This document shows, in pieces, positions 1-11,720 of a DNA stretch of 64,000 nucleotides. Source of the DNA: Scilla litardierei (lineage: Eukaryota; Streptophyta; Magnoliopsida; Asparagales; Asparagaceae). How positions within the stretch are numbered: position 1 is the first letter of the stretch; the number at the start of each line of letters is the position of its first letter. Location: positions 604,943,659-605,007,658 of the forward strand of contig CM061142.1 in assembly GCA_030789695.1 (NCBI GenBank), in the 5' to 3' direction. The position numbers and the translations under genes were made by a program. The notes below the pieces were generated by a model. That model saw only the letters and a program-made list of their open reading frames with translations, was not told the origin of the DNA and did not search any database.

Positions 1-142
1 ATACAATGGAGGCTAGAGCAGTAGTTACCTTGACATTAGCATGAACGGCCATCGACGCAAGCCTCTCATAATCAACCCTCTCCACAAGGGCCCTATCCCG
101 CGGTAGGGTCGCATTTTCAGCAATCCGAGAGGCGGTCCTACA

Positions 143-1531
143 CTACAGAAGAGCGAAATCATCTCTCTTCATTGAAAACTCCATTTGAATGAGTTCCTCT
201 GTAGAACGATTAAATGGAGCCTGAGGTGACCGACTATCCAGCAAAATCGATCGAAATTCGTCGGGAATGTCCTCAGACAAAGGCACTGGAGGGAATAAAC
301 CTCCCCAAGGCCATGAGTCCTCATGAAGAGGGAACTTCGGACGGGCCCGGGTCTCGCCCAAGTCTCCCTCTAAAATATCTTCATACTCTTGCTCTTGAGT
401 CTTGTTCTCGTCGTGCCTCTGACTTGTGTCCGAAGGCCCAGGCTGCTCCACGATTTCAATTGACCCAGATGGCTTCGAGTCGATAAGCTGAAGTCGGTGC
501 CTTCTCTTTCTTCCTTCAACAACAACCACCTCAAATTCAGTGGATGGCTTCTCCTTTTTCTTCCAATGGAGACGGGCCATCTGAGTAGCCCCCTCGGCGT
601 CAATGGGTCGATCCTCCGACGATCGAGACATCCTTCCTTCCTTGCAAGGCACCCGAGGAGATATCATGCTCTCCTCGGCTTCTCTGATAGAAGCCTCGAC
701 TCCCTCCCTCGGCATGGGGTCCACCTGGTACTCCAGACCAAAATTATACCTTCAGAAGGAAAACAGGTTGAGTCAGAGAACAAAGATCGACCAGGTGACG
801 GGCACGATCGAATCGACCTTTTGTCCATACGGTATGGCGCAACACCAAGTCAGACCACATCCACCTCGTCTTCCTCACATTCTCCGACAGACTCATCAAC
901 TCGTCGGCGGCTTCCTTCTCAGCTCCGGACAGAGGCTTGTCCTCGGTAGAGCCAAAGTCAGGAACACCCCATCCAGTGCAAAAGCTCGCCTCTCCTTGAA
1001 ATACCACAAACACGAACTCCTCTTTCCATTTGGATTAGAGTAAGGAAGGTCATCAAATAGCTTCCTACCCCGATAGGTCTTTATCATGTACCAGCTTGGA
1101 GTCTTGAGAGGAGGAATCAGGAAGAAGTAATTGAACAATATCAATGACGGTTCAATTTCCTTCAATACGCATAAAGTGATGAAGCCCACCAATACACCTA
1201 TGGCGTTCAGCATCAGCTGGCAGAGAGCAAGATACAGGGTGCTCAGAAAGAAGTGTATGAAGGGGTGCATGGGGAATCGAATCCCTCGTTGGAAGGCTTT
1301 GACGTAAACCCCGACTTCTCGGTCACCAGGACGATGAACCCTTTCGTCCCTACCCGGTGCCTGAATCTGATAGTCAAGCTGGACATAATTCATCTGAAAA
1401 TCGGGTATCTGATCAACCCCTACATTGGATCTCAGATTGTTGAGTAGACCAAGCTATATAGCCCCCTCTTTGTTCTTCTGCATGACGGTAACCAAGCTCC
1501 TTTGAGAAGCAGGAACGGAGGACGAATCCAT
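143..1531 (-). pseudogene. Decayed antisense ORF of a Tat-like Ty3/gypsy element ('putative gypsy type transposon' family)
   Basis: Read on the minus strand from an ATG at 1531, the protein passes an in-frame TAG at 1451-1453, continues through the ORF 1393-896, then needs frame changes to follow 1013-744 and 724-143. The segment with FQRGIRFPMHPFIHFFL, LCQLMLNAIGVLVGFITLC and EPSLILFNYFFLI resembles the plant 'putative gypsy type transposon' domain (PF04195, by memory). The lower part is acidic and basic low-complexity sequence. Additional antisense ORFs near the 3' LTR are known in Tat-clade elements such as Grande and Retand, and here the ORF lies next to a forward LTR. At least one stop and two frameshifts make it non-functional. 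The family call is moderately sure; the function of such ORFs is unknown. Confidence 0.55.
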
Positions 1532-1739
1532 TTTTCAGAGGGAGAAAGCTAAATTAGGAATGACGAAGACGATATCTTCAAATTTCTGCACTGGAACAGT
1601 CTTATATCGACAAGACGACATCGGCATGATGGAACACGTGTCAAAGACCCGAGGCTTTAAGCATCTTGGATTTCGAACCGTCGAATCATTAAAATCAACG
1701 AAGCGAGCGGTTTGGCGCTTAAAACTCGAGTGTTAATTC

Positions 1740-2563
1740 CTCGACTGTCGTGCCCCATTAATGTGATGTAATGTCGCTTGACCCCAACAGGCAGACTATA
1801 TGAGGTCGTGCGACGGGGGCCAGTGTTAAGCCATCAGGACGGCTCTCGAGATGACTCATATGACGAACAACTAGGCCCGCAGAGCCCACGAAAGAAGCTT
1901 GACACAAACTCAGTCAAGGCCCAGTTATCAGTCGCCCGTGGCACTTCCCACGATTTGAACGTAGGATTGAAGGCGAGCTCATAAATAGCGGTAGCGTGGG
2001 CAGAGTTTACTCCTATTAAATAGGGGAGATCATGGCACCATGATTGGGTGACTGTTATCCCTCCCAACATCAATGAAAAGGCCTAGGGGGTCTATAAATA
2101 CAGGAAGGTTCCAATTTCCAAGGTACGGGAGCTAATACATAGACTCTATACTTCACTTCTTACATTTCTTCCACTAAAGAGCTTGCGACGTCAGATCTGA
2201 GACGAACCTCCATGGGTCGATCTCAGCTGCTCCTAGCTCCCTCTCTTCCTTAAGTTCCCATTCTAACTTAAGCATCGGAGGGGATTTGGGTCGGGACCCA
2301 GATCTGACCCCTTTGACGCTTCCGTGTGGTGCAGATCTACAAGTCTCGATTCCACAGGACGGTCGTTACAGAGCTTCTCGGCCTCGATCGATCGATGCAT
2401 GAATCGCTCGAGGGTCGATCGAGCATCGCACGTCAACCTTCATCCATCAACGACCCTGGTTCTACCAACCTAGGGTCCCACTCAACTGGCTGACAAGGCT
2501 CCGACTAAGCAGGAAGGGTCCACGTCAGCAACTCAAATGTTTCGGTCATTTTTGGCCTTAACA
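1740..2563 (+). repeat. Probable 3' LTR of a Tat-like gypsy element (left edge approximate)
   Basis: The stretch carries a forward TATA box (2093-2100) and the tract TTCTAACTTAAGCATCGGAGG near 2270, which is typical of Tat-clade LTRs. It ends plausibly at ...CCTTAACA (2563), just before a copia fragment. The left boundary (TG near 1747) is a guess because no partner LTR is present. It probably belongs to the same element as the antisense ORF to its left. Confidence 0.5.
2093..2100 (+). promoter_or_regulatory. TATA box of the Tat-like LTR
   Basis: TATAAATA follows a C/T-poor GGGGGTC stretch and lies about 470 bases before the LTR end, where a U3/R boundary is expected. Sequence match only. 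Confidence 0.5.
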
Positions 2564-2955
2564 ATAATCAATGCCTGATGCATATTAAATACTTGTAATG
2601 TAAATTAACCGCTTCGTTGTGATTTTGGATCGGCTAGTTTGTCACCATTTTATTTTTCCTCGCATTTTCTTTCCTTTTTTGAGCCAAAATGTAGTGATGA
2701 TTATTTTGTAAATGCCGGAGACCGGAGTCACATCCCATGAAGACGGAGACCAACTTGCTAGAGATGGGGCCCACAAGGCTTCCAAGTTGTATTTTTCTCT
2801 TCCCGACATTTGTACTTTTGGACTGTATATGGACTCTGGGCTATACTTTTTTTAATGGTGACTAGTTGATCCACACAACAATCTAATATGTCTGACCTGC
2901 ATAAATCTTTATCTCAAAAATATTTAATTCTTGCTAATTTACATGCTTAGATAAA
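2564..2955. other. AT-rich spacer between the Tat-like LTR and the copia gag
   Basis: No ORF, repeat or RNA gene is recognisable. It is probably the 5' leader or LTR remnant of the copia element whose gag starts at 2956. Confidence 0.3.
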
Positions 2956-3915
2956 ATGGCCAAGATAGCGAGTGTTGATTTCGACGTCTTGGATGCTTCT
3001 GGCAAAAACTTTTTAAGCTGGCAACTGGACATAAAGTTCAACTTGCGCTCTCAGGGCCTGAGTCTCATTATCACCGCTGATGACAAAGTAACGGCTATAG
3101 ATATGGCAAAAGCCATCATCTATATCAGATGCCACATAGATCGAACCCTGAAGGCTGAGTACATAATAGTGGAAGACTCTTATGAGTTGTGGACCGCACG
3201 CGAGGAGCAGTATAAGCATCAAAAAGATGTTATACTCCCCTGAGCACGTTATGAGTGGGAGAATCTCCGACTTCAGGACTTCAAGTCCATAGCTGAGTAT
3301 AACTTGGCATTTTTAGCATCACCTCACGCCTGAAGCTGTGTGGTAAAGAAGTCACGTAGACACGCATGCTGGAGAAAACCTACACATCCTTCCATGAGAA
3401 GGATGACATCCTCATGCAGTAATATCGTGAATGTAAGTTCACGAAGTATTCAGATCTACTCTCCTTCCTTCTAATGGCAGAGCAGAACAGAGATCTCTTA
3501 CTGGCCACTCATAACCTACGCCCTGCTGGCACTGCTCCTCCCCCCAAAGGCCCACACATTTTCTTCCCAGAAGCAGAAGAACAAGCACAAGGGCAAATTC
3601 CCAAAGGGGAAACCCATGAAGAAGCAGGCCAGAGGTCGTCCTCAACACAACAAAAACGAGGGGAAGAAGAAGGTTACGTGGAGAAGGAAGAACACTAGTC
3701 AGACATCTGCTCCCAAGAAAGACTGGGAGGATAAATGCCACAGATGTGGCATGACAGGACATTGGTCCAGCATCTGTCGTACTCCATGCCACCTCTAGAA
3801 TTTCTATCAAGTAAGCCTGATGCCTACGGCTGAGACAAATCTGGTGGAGAATCAAGTGCAGACTCCAACTCGGTTCACTGTCGAGGACTTCACGAATGAC
3901 AACATCCTAGATTGA
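2956..3915 (+). pseudogene. Ty1/copia gag remnant with zinc knuckle
   Basis: The ORF from 2956 reads as a plant copia Gag (UBN2-like) N-terminus: SGKNFLSWQLDIKFNLRSQGL, then an ELWTAREEQYKHQKDVILP segment. A TGA at 3241 interrupts it, and the match resumes as ARYEWENLRLQDFKSIAEYN. After further frame changes a basic linker and a CCHC zinc knuckle appear (CHRCGMTGHWSSIC, about 3736-3780). The reading ends near 3913 with DNILD-stop. In this family a protease segment follows after a short gap, and one does follow (see 4060-7012). Several stops and frameshifts mean it is a fossil. Confidence 0.7.
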
Positions 3916-4093
3916 TTCCCTCTTTCATCTTTTTAGCACTATATATGTAGTAGAAACAATTTCTTTCTACATTATGACTGCTTTTCTAGCATACTTCTTT
4001 TTAGAACTCTCATGATTGAATAAAATTACTATGTCTAATGATATGACATTCTTTTCTTTAGATGGACTATAAATGCCTAGTGGACAGTGCATG

Positions 4094-6699
4094 TGTAACG
4101 CCCCGCTCCCTAGGATACCCCAAGAAGTGAGTGTTACGAAATGGAAAGAGAATACAATACGAATACACTAGCAGGTCCACTGTGCACGTGCTGGGCAGTA
4201 CACGTAATGCTCCATAATTAAATGCATACTCCAAAGTTCCACCAAACTAAAACCAACACATAAGAACAATATAGAAACTAAACATCATTCATTTATATAA
4301 TAACAAAGTACATTTACAGCTTTACATACAACATCCCAATATACATCATATACACCCACTCTCAGATACAACACCAAGACAACTCCCTTATACATACAAC
4401 CCTCCAACTACCCAAAGCCTCCAACCCCAACTCCATGAATCACCAACAACATGCTACCTGAAAAATATCAACGGGGCACGTCAACGCGTGACCCAGTAGG
4501 AATGGCCAACTTCCACTAGTATGCTATTTATAAAAATGCAATTATTTTACATGAAACCATGGCAAGGTACAAATGAAACATGGTATGAGCTAAAGAAAGC
4601 AAGCTAAAAGAAGCATGAGCATGGCTTAAAGAATTGCAATACACGACATAAGAAAAGGCAACTACAATGAACAATGAGCAACATAATGAAACTTAAGACA
4701 AGTTATAAGAGCTACAAAGGTGAAGTGAGCTACATCATCAATCCAAATTACAAAATGAGTTTTAAGAGTACAAGAGGGTCTCCCATGGCCATGTGACAAT
4801 GGCCTTATACATGCATGGTTCATGGGTCAACATGGCATACCTTCATGTAAATTGATTCACATTTCCAACATCTCATTACCAACATCATAACAAGGTGTCA
4901 TGCACATCGTGCCATGCCCACCATACCATCACAAACCATACCACATTACCACCCAACATAAATGCATGCCATGTCCACCACATCCTTCCCACCATGTATA
5001 AGCATCCATGTCCAAAAGCATGTTACAAAACATAAAGACTAAGATCCATGATTCATAAAGAGAGGCAAGTACTTCACTTCCACCTTCTCATCTTCCATAT
5101 ACCAACCAATCAACATCAAACCCCCAACAAAGCCATGAAAAATAACTACAAATAAAAGTAAGTTCAACATCCAATGATTCAGCTTGCTGGAAATTGCACA
5201 GCAGTCAGGTAGAATAGCAGTTTACTCCATATTCTTGTATGGAACATAACAATGAAATGTAAATGAAAGTTGTAGGTATGATAGTTATGGATTCACAGAT
5301 AAAATTTTAGGCAAAAATATTAAGAAGGTGATTTATAGTGAATTATTTGGTGAAGGATGCCAAATCTGTTTTCCAGACAGATTTCAGTGCCTGTCTTGAG
5401 TGCTGATTTTGGGCTTATTGCAGTCAGAATTACGAAAATTAAGCACCCAGATGAAGTTGGAGAAAAACTTGTTAACTTTCTAACAAGACCAAGAACAGCA
5501 AATTCCATGGAGTGTACATGTAATAAACTTCTTTTTTCTAAACAGTGACCAGTTTGACAGAATTTCAGACAAGCTGTAAACATTGAATTTTTAACCTAAC
5601 TTCCAGTTTGAATTGGAAAAAGTGTTGAACATGAAAGTTGTTCATAACTTCGAAATAAACAATATATAAAATTTTCAGAGCATTCCTAATATCCAATTAA
5701 GCCCAGAACTTAGTCAAAGTTTCAGCTTTTCAGGATAAAACTTTCAGCATCAAGAACACAAGTGATCCATGAAAATTAATCATGTATTAAGCCTAAGATT
5801 AATCATGAACTAATTCTACAAATGACAACCACATAGCACACTAGGGGAAATTGGATTCCTACCTCATTAAATTGGATGGCTCCTTCTTCCTTCTCCTTCC
5901 TCCTCTTCTTTTTCTTCTTCTTTCTTCTTCCTTCCTCTCTTCTTTGTTTTTTCCTTTTTCTTTCTTCTTTCTGTCTTTTTCTCCTCTTTTTTTTTGATTG
6001 CTGGTTTTGGCCTTCCATGGGAAAGAGGGGAAGAGAAAATAATGAATTGAAAAAGAAAAAGAAAACAAAAAGAATAATGTAGAAGAGTGGAGAAAGATAG
6101 ATATTTCTAATGATCCCCTTAATTACAAGTTTGCCATTCTATACACTCTTCTCATCCCTCTTATACACACAACCCAAACCTAATTACAAGTATGCCATTC
6201 TCTACACATGGCATTCTACTACACACACTTCCCCATTATTACAATAATGCCACCCAACAAAATTAGTGCTAACATAATACCAATCACTTACACTATTAAC
6301 ACATAGCACTAATACTCCATGCATCACCATATTAGCCAATAATCATTCACCAATATTCTTATACCAATATTCATACATAACTCCATAGGATTATACATTC
6401 ACTTAGCCAAGCATTATTCATACATCAACACCACCATATCAACCAAGGTTTAGATACTCACATACAAAAATTCCATACAATAGCCTCTTAATATTTACTT
6501 CAACCATACACACTAATGCACCATGCAATCCAATACATATAGGCACACAACTACACATACAAATATTTATTACCAACATCCAATTCAAATATCCAATACA
6601 AAACAAATAGCCATGTATACATATACGTATCCATCCAAATATACATACAATAATACATATATGTATTCATCCAAGTATAACACACATAGGGGCATTACA
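4094..6699 (-). mobile_element. Solo LTR of a Ty3/gypsy-type element, 2606 bp, TSD GCATG
   Basis: The element starts TGTAACGCCCC and ends GGGGCATTACA, so it has near-perfect short terminal inverted repeats with TG...CA ends. It is flanked on both sides by the 5-base direct repeat GCATG (4089-4093 and 6700-6704). It holds no gag or pol. The AGCGGGGCGTTACA type end, read on the minus strand, is the usual 3' end of gypsy LTRs, which sets the orientation. It contains a CT-rich run at 5876-5995. It sits inside the protease codons of an older copia element. A solo LTR normally arises by recombination between the two LTRs. Confidence 0.85.
5876..5995. repeat. Polypyrimidine tract
   Basis: About 120 bases are almost only C and T on the plus strand, with runs of TTC and CTT. 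It lies inside the solo LTR. ORFs called through it are low-complexity artefacts. Confidence 0.8.
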
Positions 6700-7679
6700 G
6701 CATGTACGCACGTTCCTTCGTGACAAAAGCTATTTTCACAACATTAATATTTACAATGGAACTTTAATACGATCTTTGGACCATCGAATATAATAGAAGG
6801 ATTAGGGGAAGCAAGCATATTGCTCCCCAATAATACACAAATTAAAATAAAAGATGCTTTATTCTCTTCTACCTCGAATAAAAATATATTAAGTTTCAAG
6901 GACATCCACTTGAATGGATACCACCTTGAAATGGTCGACATCAACAATAACGAATACTTGTATGTGACGACTCAAAAAGATGGTGTCAAAACCATCGTTG
7001 AGTGCTTTAAAGTGTAAGGACCCTGGCTATAAGGAAAACACTAGAAGGGGGGTTGAATAGTGTTTATAAAATTTAACTAAGAAAATACGCCTAATTAAAT
7101 TCTCAATCCAACAAAGATGCAAAAATAAGAATTAACAACAATGAATCAATGCAAACAATAAGATGTTTCAAGGGTTCGGATTACCCAAGTCAAACCCGAC
7201 TTGTTCCCGATAATCCTACGTTCCTTCCACCCGGATACCTCCGGATACTCAAGTTAGAACCCTAACTTGAGGTTTCCTTTAAACCCACTTGTAGCAACCC
7301 TACAAGTGTAATCAAACAACAATCGATGACCTTGAATCCCATAACTTCGGATTAAGCAAACGACTCTCACAAACCGAGAGTGAATCAAATATCGAAAGAT
7401 ATGAAATTATGAAATTTGCAACACTTACAATCACCTATGCCTTGAAGTAGAACTTGAAGGAGCAAGTGTGTTGTGTGTTGATGTCTCTTCCAAGAAGAGA
7501 GAAAGCCCTTTCTATTGTTACCACCAAATGCCTAGAGGATATCAACTTTGATTCTAGATTGGAGAGCAAGAGAGGATGTGATTCTAGGGCTTAGAGAGAT
7601 TGAGAGCTTGAAAGCTTGTAGATGAATTCTTGAGCTAAAAGAATGACTTAGTGGCTCCAATGGAACGGTAGAAGCCCCT

Positions 7680-7686
7680 CTTATAG
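7680..7686 (-). promoter_or_regulatory. TATA-like element of the SIRE-like LTR
   Basis: CTATAAG on the minus strand lies about 200 bases downstream of the iteron block. It is placed by position and sequence only. Confidence 0.4.
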
Positions 7687-7879
7687 GTTCTCCAAAACCC
7701 TCAAACAGAATACCTGAAAAACCTTTTGAAATCCGTGTGGAAAAAGCCAACGGATAGAATTTACAGTACAGACAGTTAACTGGTGAAGAAACCATAGTTG
7801 ACTGATGCACTGTGTCAAAGGGTAGGTGATAATTCAAACGGTAACTTACGACGTAGGACTGTTGACTGATGAAGGTTGG

Positions 7880-8400
7880 ACAGGCGCCTAAAAACTATCA
7901 GGCGACTAAGAAACCTTCTACAGGCAACTGCTACCCTAAGTGCGTAAGTTGACAGAGAGTAAGAATTCTGGGAATAAGATGACATGCGACTGGGAAACCA
8001 ATATCAGTTGTCTGTTGTACAAATGTGAAACTTGCCAAATTCAAAGTTCTGGGCAAGTGTTGGACAGGCGACTGTAGAAGCATATACATGCGCATTTGCC
8101 ATGGGTAGTCGCCTATAATTCCTTCTTACATCGCCTGCAGGGGCTAGTACGAAAGTTGACAAAACTTAAGAAGTTTGGGCAAGATGAGACAGGCGACTGA
8201 CTAATAAGTCACAGACGCCTGACACTAGACTGGCGCATGTACTTTATACATCAGTCGCCTGATGACAGTAAGGAGCGAAAAGCCCAAAAATCAAGTCAAA
8301 CAGAGTGTGCATAACAAACAACTGAAGAACAATTCTCAGGCACCTGTATGGAGACAGGCGCCTGTATAATGTTCATCAGTCGCTTGTTGAAAGTCCAAAA
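7880..8400 (-). repeat. U3 iterons AGGCGACTG / AGGCGCCTG
   Basis: More than ten copies or near-copies of a 9-10-base motif with core GGCGCC or GGCGAC occur in both orientations, for example near 7879, 7900, 8066, 8191, 8258 and 8356. Spacing is irregular, tens of bases apart. The block lies upstream of the TATA-like element in the direction of the retrotransposon, where enhancers sit in LTRs. Confidence 0.7.
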
Positions 8401-8797
8401 TGCATATTAAAGGGAAATAAAAGATAGATCCCTAGGAAATGTAATCTAATGAAATCCTAGGCTAGAAATAGTGAAGTGTATGAGCTCCAACAATAAACTA
8501 CTTCAAAGCTACATTCTATTGAGAAAGAAAAGAGAATAAAAAGATTACATATGTTTTAGCTTCTCTTCTTTCTCTTGAACGATCTTGAAGTCTTCTTGAA
8601 GACTTCGAAGCTCCATTCTTTATCTTTGATCACCCAATCTTCAACTTTGAGCTTTGATTGATCTTTATGGTCATCTATTGCTATTTGATTGACATGTTGA
8701 GCTTATGCAATGGATTAACTGTATGTAGTGGATTAGCCACAAATATTTATGTTTTCTCATCATCAAAACCAAGTAGGGAGAAGTATAATACTCAACA

Positions 8798-8812
8798 TTC
8801 TCCCCCTTTTTG
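8798..8812 (-). promoter_or_regulatory. Polypurine tract (plus-strand primer) of SIRE-like copia
   Basis: On the minus strand AAAAAGGGGGAGAA directly abuts the LTR start TGTTGAG. A near-identical tract serves the gag-only copia at 51240-51254. Confidence 0.8.
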
Positions 8813-9420
8813 GTGATGACAAACAAACATAAACAAAAAGATAAATAATTGTGCTTAAAAATACTTACTCCCCCTACATAGATGCCAATCAAGTTAGACA
8901 ATTAATATATGGGCATCTAATGATCAAATTAAAGCAAATAATATGATATACATGAATTAAATGAATTCAAGTATTGGAATTTAGGAGTTTTGAATCCAAA
9001 ATTCATTATATCTTATTCCCCATGAATCCAAGACAACTTCAATCTTAGATTTAAGGCTAGCTTCTAATAATTAGCTCATAATTATGATTTGTTTATTTCT
9101 CTCCCCTATGGCATTATCCAAAAAGGTGGGAGTAGAAAAACAACACCAATAGTGCTAACCAAACTAAAGAACAATCACGAGAGCATAAAGAATGAGATAT
9201 GTATTTAATGTGATACCAAATGAAAATCGAGAAAGTACAAAGGTGTATCACAAAAATACTCATCAAAACTAGAAAAATTTAGTTAACTAAAGGAACAGAA
9301 GTCCAATAGCAACATGAATTATGCACTGCATTTCAACATTCAATTAATACAATTAATAGCACAAGACGAGACAACAAATGTACAACATTCACATGAGAGA
9401 GTAATAGAGTCAAACAGATC
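8813..9420 (-). other. Non-coding 3' internal region of the SIRE-like copia, left of the insertion stack
   Basis: AT-rich sequence without ORFs. It is contiguous with the PPT and by position is the downstream untranslated part of the element whose third ORF and pol resume at about 42161. Confidence 0.5.
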
Positions 9421-9575
9421 ATATATATATACATATATACATACATACACACACATATATATATACATATATATATACATATATATACATATACATATAC
9501 ATATATACATATACATATACATATATACATATACATATACATATATACATATACATATACATATATACATATATA
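9421..9575. repeat. TA/CATA microsatellite, left border of the insertion stack
   Basis: A tract of ATATAC, ATACAT and CACACA units. Short-protein ORFs rich in Tyr/Ile/His across it are artefacts. Confidence 0.9.
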
Positions 9576-9960
9576 GGAAAATTTTCAAATGAGAACATTT
9601 CGCACCGTGCGAAAATGTTTTTAGTTTTTTTTTGAAATTTTTTTTTTCAAAAATTCTTTTTTCCACCCTCATTATATATTGTTATACCCCCCTCAAAAAA
9701 TAATCGTTGAGAAATAATATCATTTAGCCTTCGATCAAGGCATTTCATCAAATTCGCACGTTTTGAGACCGTTAAATTTGTAACTGGTGGATGGGTGCTC
9801 TAATCCCCAACGGGTTCACCCATTATTTTCCCTGGGGTATATAATTGTATGGATTAAACATCAAAAAAAGAATTTTTGAAAAAAAAATTTCAAAAAAAAA
9901 GATAAAATTCTTTTCGCACGGTGCGAAAAGCCTCTTTTTCGCAATGGAAGATTGCCCTAC
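9576..9960 (+). mobile_element. Microsatellite-flanked short element, copy 1 (Micron-like)
   Basis: About 385 bp, bounded on both sides by TA-rich microsatellite. One end reads GGAAAATTTTCAAATGAG, the other GGAAGATTGCCCTAC. Near each end sits a TTTCGCACSGTGCGAAA palindrome. The core has a conserved piece with TTTGAGACCGTTAAATTTG and CCCTGGGGTATATAATTG. No coding capacity. Six copies lie in this window. The rice Micron family, known to insert in (TA)n, is the nearest described analogue I recall. Confidence 0.75.
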
Positions 9961-10010
9961 ATATATATATGTATATATGTATATATATGTATATATATAC
10001 ATATATATAT

Positions 10011-10376
10011 GTAGGGCAATCTTCGGGTGCGAAAAACCCCGTGCGAAAACTTTTTTTTTTGAAATTTTTTTTTTCAAAATTTTTTTTTGATGTTTAATCC
10101 ATACAATTATATACCCCAGGGAAAATAATGGGTGAACCCGTTGGGGATTAGAGCACCCATCCACCCGTTACAAATTTAACGGTCTCAAAACGTGCGAATT
10201 TGATGAAATGCCTTGATCGAAGGCCAAATGACATTATTTCTCAACCATTATTTTTTGAGGGGGGTATAACAACATATAATGCGGGTGGAAAAAAGAATTT
10301 TTGAAAAAACAAATTTCAAAAAAAAAGATAAAAACATTTTCACACCGTGCGAAATGTTCTCACATGAAGATTTACC
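10011..10376 (-). mobile_element. Microsatellite-flanked short element, copy 2
   Basis: Same family as 9576-9960 in inverse orientation: it begins GTAGGGCAATCTTC and ends near GAAGATTTACC. It forms, with copy 1, an inverted pair around a 50-base (TA) tract. The palindrome near the left end is degenerate (CCCCGTGCGAAAA). Confidence 0.75.
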
Positions 10377-10408
10377 TATATATGTATATATGTATATATA
10401 TGTATATG

Positions 10409-10448
<40 letters not shown>

Positions 10449-10451
<3 letters not shown>

Positions 10452-10829
10452 CGATCTTCCGTCGCGAAAAAACCCGTGCGAAAGCCGTGCGAAAACATTT
10501 TTTTTATTTTTTTGAAATTTTTTTTTTCAAAAATTCTTTTTTTGATGTTTAATCCATACAATTATATTCCCCAGGGAAAATAATGGGTGAACCCGTTGGG
10601 CATTAGAGCACCCATCCACCCGTTACAAATTTAACGGTCTCAAAACGTGCGAATTTGATGAAATGCCTTGATCGAAGGCCAAATGACATTATTTCTCAAC
10701 CATTATTTTTTGAGGGGGGTATAACAACATATAATGAGGGTGGAAAAAAGAATTTTTGAAAAAAAAATTTCAAAAAAAAGATAAAAACATTTTCGCACCG
10801 TGCGAAATGTTCTCATTTGAAAATTTTCC
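10449..10829 (-). mobile_element. Microsatellite-flanked short element, copy 3
   Basis: Same family, same orientation as copy 2, from GAGCGATCTTCC to GAAAATTTTCC, flanked by (TA)n on both sides. Its core is nearly identical to copy 2. Confidence 0.75.
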
Positions 10830-10847
10830 TATATATATATCTGTATG

Positions 10848-10911
<64 letters not shown>
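10830..10911. repeat. (TA)n microsatellite at the left end of giant element A
   Basis: Mostly pure TA with two GTATG interruptions. It ends CAG directly before the terminal inverted repeat. Confidence 0.9.
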
Positions 10912-10996
10912 GTGTGATCTTCTAACCCCCTAAAATAACCCCCTTTTTGACCCCCCATCAAAGCCCTCCATCCCATTTAAAGCAATGGCTCAGATT
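10912..10996 (+). repeat. Left terminal inverted repeat of element A
   Basis: It matches the reverse complement of 20826-20909 through ...CAATGGCTCAGATT, after which the two ends diverge. The first base block differs by one base (GTGTG vs GTGGG). Confidence 0.8.
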
Positions 10997-11720
10997 AATG
11001 GGCTGAGTGATGAGAATGAGATGAGAACTTCAATTTCTCATCCCAAAAATCAATTTCTCATCACTAAAAAAATCCCTCTCTCTCCAATTACACGGGTTTC
11101 GAACTACTCTCTCCAATTACAACATCGTATTAACTCTCCTCTGCAATCTCCCTCTCTCATAGGGCGAGATCATCTTCCCTTCCAGCGGTAACATCATCTT
11201 CCCCACACACTCTTCGCAGCAAACCACACCGGTAAATCATCTTCCCTCTTCGCAGCGGCCCTTCCAGCCAACCTCGCAGCACATCGCCCATCTCGCAGCG
11301 TCGCATCTCACTCTCTCATAGGGATATCTTGCGAAATTTGTTCGCAGCGCCCCCATCTCGCAGCGCCCCATCTCGTTCGCAGTGCCCCATCTCGCAGTGC
11401 CACTTCGCGTTCACAGCGCCCCTTCAGACAACCTCGAAGCGCCCCATCTCTAGCGAATCTCAAAATTTTTGATCCAAGGTAAATTTCTACCCCGAGCAAA
11501 TCTGAAGACACTATTGAAGCATATGGTCAGGTGGAAAGCTCGTCTAAATTAGAAAATCAAGGGAAACATAGAATGCTTCTATATCTGTAATTCATTCGAT
11601 ATTCCTTATTTGCGGCTTGAATCTGCTTATGTTCATTTTAAAGATATGTTATCCACCATGTTTATCTATTTCCAGCTGCAATTTGATCACACAACAGCAT
11701 GAATTTCAATGTTTCTAAGT
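10997..11720. other. Subterminal region of element A, no gene seen
   Basis: Contains CT-rich and then GC-rich sequence with a repeated TCGCAGCGCCCCATC-like unit (about 11270-11460). It may be promoter or 5' leader of the PMD-like gene. ORFs here are short and low-complexity. Confidence 0.4.

Larger units (their letters stand above)
4060..7012 (+). pseudogene. Copia protease/pre-integrase fragment, split by a solo LTR
   Basis: Left of the solo LTR the sequence reads LVDSA. Right of it (from 6700) it continues CTHVLLRDKSYF, rebuilding a copia aspartic-protease signature of the D-S-x-x-T-H type. The reading then needs one frame change into LPNNTQIKIKDALFSSTSNKNILSFKDIHLNGYHLEMVDINNNEYLYVTTQ, which is the usual segment before GAG-pre-integrase. 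The reading is cut at 7012 by the SIRE-like LTR. Pol is not seen further on, so the rest of this oldest copia copy is either outside the window or lost. Confidence 0.65.
7013..8797 (-). repeat. 3' LTR of SIRE-like copia element (1785 bp)
   Basis: The left end is TGTAAGGACC and the right end CTCAACA, directly followed by a polypurine tract on the minus strand. That makes this the 3' LTR of a minus-strand element. Five bases before it (7008-7012) are TAAAG, the expected target duplication, whose partner is outside the window. A conserved ACTAGAAGGGGGGTTGAATAG motif at about 7041 recurs in the other copia LTRs here. A TATA-like TATAAG lies at 7680-7685 on the minus strand. Upstream of it (7880-8400) are many AGGCGACTG/AGGCGCCTG iterons. 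Confidence 0.8.
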
